From Ceraceosorus guamensis (lineage: Eukaryota > Basidiomycota > Exobasidiomycetes > Ceraceosorales > Ceraceosoraceae): a stretch of DNA of 64,000 bases. The notes under the pieces are model-generated. The model was not told the DNA's origin, did no database searches, and worked only from the letters and a program-made list of their open reading frames with translations. Shown here one piece after another: positions 38,201 through 47,470 of this stretch. The position numbers and the translations under genes were made by a program. The DNA lies in the NCBI RefSeq assembly GCF_003144195.1, contig NW_020290013.1, positions 274,171 to 338,170 of the forward strand, read 5' to 3'. Numbering within the stretch: the stretch's first letter is position 1; every line of letters begins with the position of its first letter.

Positions 38201-38690
38201 AGAGTGGAAGAAGAGCAACAAGGTCAACGTGCAGAAGGTCGGAGAAAGAGAGGACAAGAAGTCCAGCTCTGCTGCGCTGGCTGCTGCTGGTCGAGGCAGA
38301 GGTGGTAGCGCACGGGGTGGTAGAGGAGGAGGAGAAGGCAGAACATTCAGACATCACAGCTCCAAGGAAGCCAGAGAACCAGACAGATTCAGGGACGACT
38401 ATCAGAAACAGCTCAAACGCAAGAGGGGAAGGGAAGCGGGCGATGGTGGACACGATGATGAAGGTGGATTCCCGACCAGGGCACGAGGCAGTGCCAGGGG
38501 AGCGAGAGGATCGAGAGGAGCAAGGGGCGGTAGAGGTAGAGGGGGCTTGTCCCGTGCGGATTCTAGGGTGGCTAGCAGTCTGAAAAGCGCTGCGCAGATC
38601 CAAAAGACCCGACAACTCGAGGCGAAGAGAAAGGCGAAGAATGCACGAGGTGGGCGTGGTGGAGGCAAGAAACGAGGCGTCAGAAGGTGA
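35278..38690 (+). CDS. DBP10: ATP-dependent RNA helicase DBP10 (DDX54-like)
   Basis: Four exons: 35278-35683, 35822-37686, 37756-37892 and 37967-38690 (3,132 nt, 1,043 residues, in frame). It is a nucleolar DEAD-box helicase for 60S ribosomal subunit assembly. All helicase motifs are visible: GGGSFQSMG upstream of the Q-motif with TPTPIQRLAIP, ARTGSGKT (I), VFDEADRLFEMGF (II), LFSATLP (III), IIFCATKHHVEYL (IV), VTDVAARGIDLP (V) and HRVGRTARAGRSG (VI). The C-terminus has the DBP10CT-like segment (WDVKKKRFTKG), then an Arg/Gly-rich tail with many RGG repeats ending GGKKRGVRR. Start 35278 (MPSAISFLDDD) gives a conserved acidic N-terminus; an upstream start adds six residues. Confidence 0.96.
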
Positions 38691-40632
38691 ACGCTAGGTA
38701 CAAGCGCTTGTCACGGAGCAGTATAGCGTATGCTGGATACAAATCCATATTTGCCGGTCCGGCCCCATGAAAAGCGGTCCCGAACCAAGCTTGATTGGCA
38801 AACAGCATGGAGGAGAAGTCAGCAGACCACTGCTCTGAGCAGTCGTCCGGACGAAACCTATTCTGCGATAGTACCCAACCTCAGGCCGGCACGAGAACGG
38901 CTCCAAGTCGAGCGGCGTGGCGGCAAATGCTCTCGCAAGGAAGCTTTCAGGACTCGCGCTCCATCAAATCCTTGGGATTCAAGCACCAGTCATGGGTAGT
39001 GGGTAGAGAATTACTACTTTTTGATAGCGTAGTACAGTCAATCAAGTTGAGATGGGTGCATCTGTGGAATGGAGCTAGGAGACCGCGGCGGTTGGCGTCG
39101 AGTAGGCCGGGAGGATCATGGGAATCTGCAATCGAATGTGCATATGCGGCGGTGCTACTTCAATCATCACTTTGTCTATCCAATGCCCTCTGATTTGTTC
39201 TCTCCGCTACGAGGCATGAAAGCACACGAGGTATCAAACCCTGTATCAAAGCGAGCTGACGGGACGGCAGCAAGAAGCTCGTAGCCTGCGTTCCAACGAG
39301 CGGGCGAGAACACGCGCACAGCTCCGAGCAACAACATCGGCCAAGGCACTTCGACTCACAACAGCCATTCTGCCTGTGTGACTTACATGACTTGCAGCTC
39401 AAGCACTCAGCGCTTCGCACGAGCCATGCCGCGCGAGAATCTTGGCCAGGTCGACTCGTCATGACCCAGCTTCACCGGCACGAGTCACGATCGAGTGTGA
39501 GGGTGCTCCCGCGTCACAGGTCAACAGAAGTGATAGGCCAGCTTGGCATCGCTTCGCTGTCAGGACAAATCAGATCTGCAGAAGGAGCTTAGGAGCTTCT
39601 CGATGGATGCGAGCGCAGCGCTAGCATCGTTCAAGGAAAGTGGGCTGACTGAGGAGCGATCGTGAATCGCGAGTCACTGTGACTGAATCGTGAGTGATTC
39701 TCGAGTCGTTCTTTGCCACACATCATGAGGCGACCAGGCGAGCTCTTTCCCATTCGAGCACCGGGGACAAGTTCTCGCTGAGCTCGTCGTTCACAAATCT
39801 TCTCGATCGCTTCTTCACCGCTCTTCATCAGACTGAAAGGGAAGAGCTACGTACTAAGTACCCTGTTGGAGCCTAGGATCAGAATCAGGCTAGACAAGGT
39901 TCGCCAGCTGCAAGCGAGGGGGGTTGACTCTGATCAAACATCGAATGGAAGCCCATTGACGTCTATATCAAATAATCATACCAATGGAATGAAATCGTGT
40001 GGTCCGTTACTGCATTGAGTTGCGAAGCTACGTGATGCCACGCAAGACTTCTGCTGCAAGCGTCCTCAGCAGCAGGCGAGAAGGCAGATGAAGCACTCGT
40101 CGATCTGTTTCAAGTCAAGACTCAGAGCTACGAGCTCACTTCGTATCAACAGTGACTCATGATTCATGCCTTGTCGCGCTAGGCCGACCACGAGCTGACT
40201 GCGACTTTCCTCCGTGAGGCAGAAGACTCTCGAATCAAGAGTCAAGTCGAACCGCACAGCCGAACGTCTAAGGTGCGCCGTGAGGTGACCGATCAGCTGC
40301 TGGGACTGTGGCCTGAACGCTGCCTTTCCCTTCCTTTCCCGTTGAGACAGTCAAGATGAGCGCGGGCCAGAGCCGCAGATTGGGAAGACGCTAGGAGCCT
40401 CTTCACCACATCGGCAGATTGTCGATCCATGCATTGCGCTGATACTATTGGATGATTAGAGACGCTTGTAACACGCTGCAGAACGAAGCATGTAGGCAGA
40501 CGACATGCGTAGCCTCGGTCGACTGTCTCGAGAAGCTTGACCTGCTTCGAAAGACAGATCAAGTTGCAAAGTGTCAGACGAGCTGGAAGTCACTGCTATC
40601 CGGGGGTCCGCTCACATTGAGAAGTCATCGCT
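38691..40632. other. 1.9-kb intergenic, no gene recognised
   Basis: Open frames on both strands are short and compositionally random. Scattered GAATCGTGAGTGATTC-like words appear around 39660-39715. No RNA gene or mobile element is recognised. Confidence 0.5.
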
Positions 40633-41302
40633 TCACGATTCGGAGCGAGCCTGAGTAGGGCGAAGGAGCCCAGATCTTGGAGCGCGAGCGATGGAAGAGT
40701 CGAGGCTGCCGCTCCTCTTGCGCTTGTGCGTCGCCAAACTGGACGTCGATGCGACAGGTCGTGCCTTGGATGGGAGAGGTGCTTTAGGGGTAAGGCGATG
40801 TTTTTCGAGTGCAAGGCGCTGTGAGAAGTCGTCGTGGATGTCAGCCAGAGACAACAGATAGACAGGGATCCAGCACGTACCTCATACAGCAAGGTATTTG
40901 ATTGCAGCTGCATTGCCCACCCGCAAGGGTGCCTTGCTGCTGTGTGGCCTGGAGCAAGGCGCTCAGCATCTGGATGAAGGCGCTCGGCATTTGTTCGAAT
41001 CTGCTTGCAAATGTCTTTACAGTCATCAAGCTTGTATGGAGGGCAAAGATGGGGTCAGGTACGTGAAGGGTACTGAAGGCAATCTGGATAGAGAGGGGAC
41101 GCCTGCTCGAGCACAAACTCACAATCTCGCGTATCTTGATGACAGCAAGGAAGGACCAATTGAGCTCACGGCCTTTGCACAAGAGCTCAATTAGGTCAAC
41201 ATCGACGAAGCGCTGGTCACCAACTCCGCCCTCTGAAGCAAGATTCTCGTTCAGTATCTGCTTATATGCCCGTAGCTGAGTAATGATGTCTGGAGCCGAC
41301 AT
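40633..41302 (-). CDS. Small unknown helical protein
   Basis: Three exons: 41302-41123, 41030-40881 and 40818-40633 (516 nt, 171 residues, in frame; GTGAGT and GTACGT donors). The first ~110 residues look alpha-helical and well-composed (IITQLRAYKQILNENLASEG, FVDVDLIELLCKGRELNWSF, AVIKIREILDDCKDI). The tail from ~125 is basic, Ser/Ala-rich and probably disordered (THKRKRSGSLDSS, a possible nuclear signal). I do not recognise the family. Confidence 0.65.
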
Positions 41303-42814
41303 TTTGTGCGCAGATAGCAGCTTTTGCGATGCAAGAAGCTGGCTAGCATGCGGAATTCCGGCTGCTGGAAGGAGTCTTGGTGGCGAAACAGTGCTGACGG
41401 ACGTCTCTATGCTTCAGATGCTGGTGAGAAAGTCAAAGTGGGAGCGTGCAAGTAAGCAGACGCGCGTGAAGAGCGAGTCGTGGGGTTGTATATACATGTA
41501 TGATAAGCTGTAGCCGCGCGCACTTCTTTTCGAAGCACGCGCATCAAGCATTCAGCAGCAATCAAAGACGAATCGTGGGTCAAGACGAGTGCTGCCATGC
41601 AGAAGCCACGTGCACGGACGTGGGTTCACAGTCTTGATATTTTGATTCTTTCACTCACGACTGATTCTTGATTCTTGATTCAAGATTCTGATTTCACAAT
41701 TTTGATTCGCGAATAACGAACGACTGGTTGAATCAAGAATCAATAATTTTAATGCATCTGAAACAAATGGCACAGGGCCAGCAGAGGCCGAGCTTACAGA
41801 TCTGCAGCTGTTGGCACGTGCCTCACAACTCGCTTCCAGCGACTCTGACTCGTGACTCGGAACTCAGCAGCGAGACTTACGTCTACGTCTTTCAGAATTC
41901 CCTCAAGAGCTCAAGCTAGCTGATCAAACGGGCTACACTCGTAGACTCACGATGTAGGATTGCCGAAAACCGCTGTTGTATCGTGCTTGAGGTTTATAGC
42001 GAGCTTGGGCTCGATTTCAAGCACGTCATCATAGTGCGCTCTCCCGCTTGTGGACCGAGGTCTTCTCATCTTCTTGTTCGCACCCACCAGTCAAAGTCCG
42101 GGTCAGCCACGCTCTCGATTAAGCAAGCCAGCTTTGAGCGATTCGTGGTTTGTCAATTTGATTCAGATATCCGACAGACAAGGGTCATGTCTTGAGAATT
42201 GATGCGCGGCGCAAATTCTAAGCCTCGACCTTGTGAATCAACAATCTTGAATCGCGATCTGAGAACCACGTGAATTGAATTTCAGCCATAAGACGCCGCT
42301 CGAGAAGACTATTAGGACGCCGCTCGAGAAGACTGCTCCGCTGCACGTAGATCCTGAATTGCACTTAGATTCAAATGGCGGCTGATGACAACCACAATCA
42401 AATCAATCACAATTTCGAATGAATCGCGAATGCCGCGTATTGATTGACTAACATATCCGCCAAGCTTTGGGGCACGTCGGAGGGAGCGTGGCGCGTGCGC
42501 GGCCTGCTGGCGCTTGCCCGTTGTGCAGGCACTTCACATGCCACGCTGACTGACGACTTGTAACCCAAGACTGCTTTGGCAATCACGAATCTGAATCGTG
42601 AATACTGAGCAGGTGCTATGCTAGGAATCAAGAGCGTCACGTCGGTGATGTGAGCATCGTGACTTTTGACTCTTGACTTCAAGCCACAACATCGCACCAG
42701 CCGCTGAACCTACAAAACCTCACTCTTTCGAGTTCCAGCACACTCGATCATTCACGATTCCAGTCAGCAAGCCAGCACCTCGCCTCGTGTTTCGCTTCGC
42801 AATACGCAAACGTC
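41303..42814. other. Intergenic with a cluster of GATTCTTGATTC-type words
   Basis: About 1.5 kb with no gene. 41641-41750 is dense in direct and inverted copies of TGATTCTTGATTC and its complement, and further copies appear at 42230-42260, 42585-42605 and 42745-42765. In this window such words appear only in non-coding DNA. Confidence 0.6.
41641..41750. repeat. Cluster of GATTCTTGATTC / GAATCAAGAATC words
   Basis: Overlapping direct repeats (CTGATTCTTGATTCTTGATT) followed within 60 bp by the inverted form (GAATCAAGAATCAA), giving a potential imperfect hairpin in AT-rich sequence. Confidence 0.7.
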
Positions 42815-43689
42815 ATGTCGAAATCCGTCATTATATCGCGCAGGGCTCAGGAGCATCAACAAGCCAAGACTGAGATGACCGAGGTCTTTCGGGCTCTTCT
42901 TCTGAAGGTTGAGCAGCTCCCCTTGGAGTACCGGGTCTCGATTGCAGGTGATGTAGAGCGACTGCAAGAGATCACTCGCCGCGATGGTCTCCAGATGGAT
43001 CGGACCTACAAGATGCTTGAAGGTATGCAGCTTGGGAGAATGGTGAGTGAGCATCGCGTATGTGAATGACACACTGTCCTACCATACACGCTGACCAAGT
43101 CTTTGACCATCAGCTCGAGGGTATCGAAGCCCGTGCAGCTATGGATGGTTTCTCCTTCATCCCTGAGACCTCTGACTGGGAGTCCGATACAGACAGGTTC
43201 AATCTGTGGACGCAAATCACATCTGTGAGTATTGGTCGGTCAGTCAGTCGAGGGGAAGGACGTGTACACTCACCACTGAAGTGCGCACTCTCAGGCAAGA
43301 TGGATCAAGTCTTACAAGGAGTGGTTGGACAAGGACAAGTCTGCGTCGCACAACAAAACACCTGCCACCCTAGGACTTGGCCTGTCTGATGTTGCTGGAC
43401 CATCTAGGCAACAGGACTCTGCGTCTGCGCCTTCCAGAGGCCTTCACTGCAAGAGATTCAGCGCAGAAAGTCAGCGAGCGCCCTGGCAGCCGAGTTCGAC
43501 TCGATCAGAGCAGGCGGAGGGGCAAAAGATTTCTTTACTAACCGCAAGAAGTCAGGGTTGTTTGGTGGAAAGAAGCGCGAAGAGGTCACGGGGGACAACG
43601 CAGGTCATAAGCGTCAGGCCTCAAAGTCGCCGATGCTGGATGGTGCGGTGTGGCGCAAACTGACAGGAAAGCGTCGCACGGACGAGTAA
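42815..43689 (+). CDS. Unknown protein, paralogue 1 of the 42.8/45.1-kb pair (possible frame break)
   Basis: Exon 1 is 42815-43042 (76 codons), exon 2 is 43114-43224 (37 codons) and exon 3 begins at 43295; all junctions are phase 0. Exon 1 is a charged helical region; exon 2 reads LEGIEARAAMDG, DWESDTDRF; exon 3 opens WIKSYKEWLDKDKS. The straightforward frame of exon 3 stops at 43663. A different frame from ~43435 to the TAA at 43687-43689 looks more protein-like (LQEIQRRKSASALAAEFDS, AKDFFTNRKKSGLFGGKK) and resembles the Lys-rich FFKRK tail of paralogue 2. Either an extra short intron or a frameshift lies near 43380-43435. The family is not recognised. Confidence 0.6.
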
Positions 43690-43699
43690 AGGTAATTTG

Positions 43700-43990
43700 C
43701 CATCAGACCACATCCCGATTCCAAAGCACTGTGCGATAAGCCCGACCGTGAATGCCATTCCGTGCCTGCGAAGAACGGTGCTTGCGAAAGACGGTGCAAT
43801 GAGCCCGATTGTGACTGCCATCCCTTGAAATCATCGATATATGCTGTCATCGTCAGCATCGGTGATGGTGGATGAATTGCTCGAGTCAGATGATCCGCCC
43901 TTTAAGTCGCATCGTGATCGCGAAGTACTGCGCAATGAGTACCAATGTGTGGCATCTAGAATCTTTTGAGATGGTCGATTGATACAGATG
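43700..43990. repeat. Decayed Cys/Asp-rich coding-like repeats, copy 1
   Basis: In one frame the units read CDKPDREC (from 43732) and CNEPDCDC (from 43795). A later segment (from ~43888) reads SDDPPFKSHRDREVLRNEY in a shifted frame. Stop codons and frame changes separate units, so this is not a complete gene. Related units lie downstream of paralogue 2 at 46,575-46,940. Confidence 0.55.
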
Positions 43991-44155
43991 ATGCGTCGGA
44001 CAATGCGTCATATAGAGTGATGATACTGCTGATGCGTCAAATAGAGCGCAATGTGATTTTGAAGGACTGATGTATCGCACATGACCCAGCTATTGCAAAT
44101 TGAAAGGTGGCCGAGTTGGTACGCGTCGGCAAGATCTAATCACTACGCGTAGGTG
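43989..44155. repeat. Duplicated block, copy 1, with tRNA-like A-box word
   Basis: GATGATGCGTCATATAG-type sequence, a CGCACATGACC segment, then TGGCCGAGTTGG at 44108-44119 (matches the tRNA A-box consensus) and GGCAAGATCTAAT. The same order recurs at 47,017-47,125. No matching B-box or acceptor stem was found, so no tRNA is called. Confidence 0.55.
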
Positions 44156-44769
44156 GGGAGGCTCCTCGCTGATCAGGCCACATCGTCGGCCGACTTCTCG
44201 CCTAGCTAGCATGGGAACGCCTTCGGTTCCGGGGTAAAGCAAATCACGGTGGCCATAGTGGGCGGAGACGACAGGTCGAAGATCCAATCTGGGCGCAGTG
44301 ATGGGACGTTGGAGCGTACTGACTCGAATTTTTTTTTGAAACGGCATCAAGTCGGACAGAGGACTGCCTCCATTCTCCTTCTGACCTCTAGAGTTCAAAC
44401 CTTGAGGCTTCCATTTGATGTGCGGGATCGTATTGGAGGTCATGCCATCCGCGTTTGACGTCGGTTGAAGCTCCGACACCGCGCGCAAAGCGCGTTGATA
44501 CGATTCTTTATTGTGAGCCAACTCGTGCATTCAGTTCAAGATTCTTGAATGTTGAACCCTCGAGGTCGTATGCATACACTAATGATAGGAATAAGCTGCT
44601 GTCCATCAGCATAGTACATGCATGGCATGAGCGCTCAGCGTTGCGATGCGTTTGCGCGTATTGTCGCCGTCGTCCAACGGAGGGATGATGTGGTTCCATT
44701 CGTGATTGCAAGTGCGTGCGTGTGATCTGATGCACATCATGTGCAGCATGCACGAGCGCGTGCGCGACA

Positions 44770-44798
44770 GTCACGAGTCACGAGTCACGAGTCACGAG
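44770..44798. repeat. 7-bp tandem repeat GTCACGA
   Basis: Four contiguous copies of GTCACGA plus a terminal G, in the spacer between the two paralogues. Confidence 0.9.
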
Positions 44799-45091
44799 TA
44801 GCAGGTTTGGGCGGGTAGACAAGGCGCGTGCAGCATATGGTGGCGGGCAGGCTGTCTCTGCTGGTTTCTCGCTGGAAGGTGGTGACAGCCACGAGCCGCG
44901 CTTGATTCACATTCAAGAAACAGCAATCAGCACTCGCAATCGTGATTCACGAATCGCGAATGGCTACAACCTCCAACATTACGCCTCTTGCCCACACTCG
45001 TCACCCACGCCATTCATTGCACTCGTCACCTCACTCACTTGTTGCAACAGAAGAGCTTCTAAACCACACCAACACAACGCACAACGCCAAG

Positions 45092-46340
45092 ATGACGAAG
45101 TTCCAGACACTGGCCGATGCGGCAGCAGCGCAGGAGCGCGAGATGCGTGAGCTTGACGTAAAACTCAAGCTCATTCAAGAGAAGCTGGCAGCACTGCCAG
45201 TCGCCCAGTCCTCGCGCATCTTGCCGGACGTTGAAGCTGCCAAAAGCCTTCACAGAAGCGTCTTGCAACGAAATGGGCGCAACTTTGGTTTCCTCAAGCA
45301 GATGCGTCTGGAAACGATGGTGAGTTCGACTAGCTAGAGAGAACGTGGACGACAAATTCACACTCGACCTGTGCGCAGCTCGAGGGAGTACGTGCTCGTT
45401 GTGCAATGGATGGTGGACCACCCCTACCATCCGGGGGCGACGACTGGGACTCCGACCTGGACCATTTCCGAGTCTGCGCGGAGCTCACTTGCGTAAGTCT
45501 TCAAAACATTGGGCACACAGAAGGGTGGCTGCATCTCTGACTGACCACATTCTTTCTTTGATCATGCAGCCGCAATGGATTGCCGACCACAAGGCTTGGC
45601 TTCTCGAGAAGAACAAGAGCTCTAGTGGCAGCGGCCCCGGTGCTCAGTCCCAAGGCAAGGCTGGAAGCGTTGCAGATAGCGGGGCCAGGTCCACCGGAAG
45701 CACCCCTTCATTCAAGGAGGGTCTTCAGCCTCCAACTCCGCAGTCAAAGGCGCTTGTAGGCCAATTACAGGACCTCATGAAGCGAGAGGGAGGGTTGAAG
45801 GCTACATTGAAGAAAACAAAGCTGCTGCCTGCTATCTTGCAACCGCGAAAGGCAACGGCAGCACCGACGGATGTGACTCGAGCGTCTTCAGAGATGACGC
45901 TTCATAAGCGTCTCGCATCCAACTCGCCAAGGATCGACGTTCCTGCTTTCAAAAAGACGGCCGGGAAGGCTCGAGCTATGGACGAGCCTGGAGCTGGAGC
46001 TGGACTTGGATTCTCCCAAAGTGTTTACGGACACCATTTTGGGACTGCACCACCAGAGCGCGCTTCAGCAGCAAAGACTGAGTCTGCCAGTATCTCGGAG
46101 AGCACAATGAGGCGCCTTTCGGAGGAGGTGAGCACGGTCACGCGTCTTGAATACTAGAAGGGGGCTATCAAACACCTTCATCGCCGTGCTATAATTGACA
46201 GCTGAGTTTTTCCAACTTCCCAGGCAAAAAGTCGCAGTCGAGTGTCTGTGCTCATCAACGAGGAACGCCAGATGACACGGACGCTTGGCAAGTTTTTTAA
46301 GCGCAAGGAGGATGGCAAGTCGAAGACGGAGGCGGAGTGA
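45092..46340 (+). CDS. Unknown protein, paralogue 2 of the 42.8/45.1-kb pair
   Basis: Four exons: 45092-45319 (76 codons), 45379-45492 (38 codons), 45570-46127 (186 codons) and 46224-46340 (38 codons plus stop), 338 residues; all junctions phase 0. Exon 1 has the same length as in paralogue 1 and aligns without gaps (LP at residues 35-36 and DVE at 46-48 in both). Exon 2 reads LEGVRARCAMDG, DWDSDLDHF; exon 3 opens WIADHKAWLLEKNKSS. The middle is Ser/Lys-rich and probably disordered; the C-terminus is basic (LGKFFKRKEDGKSK). Frame is intact. No known domain. A charged, partly coiled-coil nuclear or cytoplasmic protein is plausible, but function is unknown. Confidence 0.75.
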
Positions 46341-46549
46341 GGAGAAGGTGATATGAGGGCAAATGGTTGGAGTGTCACGTCACGCGCGCGCTTGTTCAGA
46401 TCGCAGGGACACGCCGTGCCTGCACCCACGTCTCATTCATCATCGCCAGTGACTCCCTGCACCACGACTTACGCTTCGGCTTCTTCGCCCCGCCATTCAT
46501 TTTCCGCCTCACGCTTTCACACGAAGAATCCCTGGCAATCGTAGTCCAT

Positions 46550-46975
46550 TCGACGTGGTGGTCCTTTCCGACTGTGCAATGATCCTGACTGTGACTGCCT
46601 TCGCTGTCGAGATCATATTCCTGTCCGACGTGATAATCCGTTCCAACTGTGCGAGGATCCTGACTGTGACTGCCTTTTCTTTCGAGACTCTATTCCTGTC
46701 CAGCGTGATAATCCGTTTCGACTGTGCAATGATCCCGACTGTGACTGCCTCCCCTTGAGAGAGTCGAGTGATAATGATGATCCGCCGTTTGGACCGCACC
46801 TTATTTGCGAAGGATTATGAATGAGCCCGACTACGACTGCCAATTGTTGGAATCGTCGAGTAAGTCTGATGATCCGCCACTTGGATTGCAAGATGATCGC
46901 GAAGGACTGCGCAATGAATTTGCCTGCGACTGTCGTCTTTTGAGATCGACTAGTAACACTGACGATGCATCATAC
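46550..46975 (+). repeat. 75/93-bp tandem repeat encoding a decayed DPDCDC motif, copy 2
   Basis: Units begin at 46575, 46650 and 46725 (exact 75-bp spacing), then 46817 and 46910 (93-bp spacing). In the plus frame they read CNDPDCDCL, CEDPDCDCL, CNDPDCDCL, NEPDYDC and NEFACDC, followed by segments such as RRDNPF or SDDPP. Differences between units are often at third codon positions (CCT/CCC, GAT/GAC, TGC/TGT). A frame change lies between units 3 and 4. The first three units are also open on the opposite strand (AVTVRIIAQSER-like). Confidence 0.7.
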
Positions 46976-47470
46976 AGACCGATGATGCTGATGATGCCGA
47001 TGATGCTGATGATGCGTCATATAGATCGCATTGTGATCGCGATGGATTGATCTAGCGCACATGACTTGGTCATTGCATATGTCAAGTTGGCCGGGTTGGT
47101 GCGCACCAGCAAGATCTAATAAACGCGCGGGCGAAAGAGGTATGCTGCTGGTGCCTGATCGTGAACCTGCTCGGCTTTCGAGCCACACGCTCTGCTGGCC
47201 ACAGAGTAGAGCTAATAACAAATTAGGGTTTGCCTTGCTGCGTGGAGCGCTGCTGATGACATGCTCGTGCGCGCATTGGACGTTGGAAAGTCTCAACCGA
47301 GGAGTCGAGAGAGTACCAACTCACTGCCTACTTGTCTTTTTTTGCTTTGACTTCCTGATCTCGACGTTGCGTTTTGATGTGCGGATCGTATTGGATGGAG
47401 GTCAGACCATATCTCTTTTGAAGTCCATTCGTGATTCAAGCTCCGACACCGCGCGCAATACGCGCTGCAT
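46976..47470. repeat. Duplicated block, copy 2
   Basis: GATGATGC trinucleotide-like run, GATGATGCGTCATATAGA, AGCGCACATGACTTGG, TTGGCCGGGTTGGT (47087-47100) and CAGCAAGATCTAATA match the order of 43,989-44,155. Farther on, TTTTGATGTGCGGATCGTATT and AGCTCCGACACCGCGCGCAA (47,370-47,460) match 44,410-44,490. Confidence 0.6.

Noticed and set aside
44760-44800. CRISPR-like array from the GTCACGA repeats
   Set aside because: Copies are contiguous 7-mers without spacers, and the genome is eukaryotic.
46509-46799. Minus-strand 25-residue repeat protein (AVTVRIIAQSER-like)
   Set aside because: It is the antisense of the 75-bp repeat; the plus frame shows the Cys-rich motif with synonymous third-base changes, and the minus frame is open because the unit length is a multiple of three.
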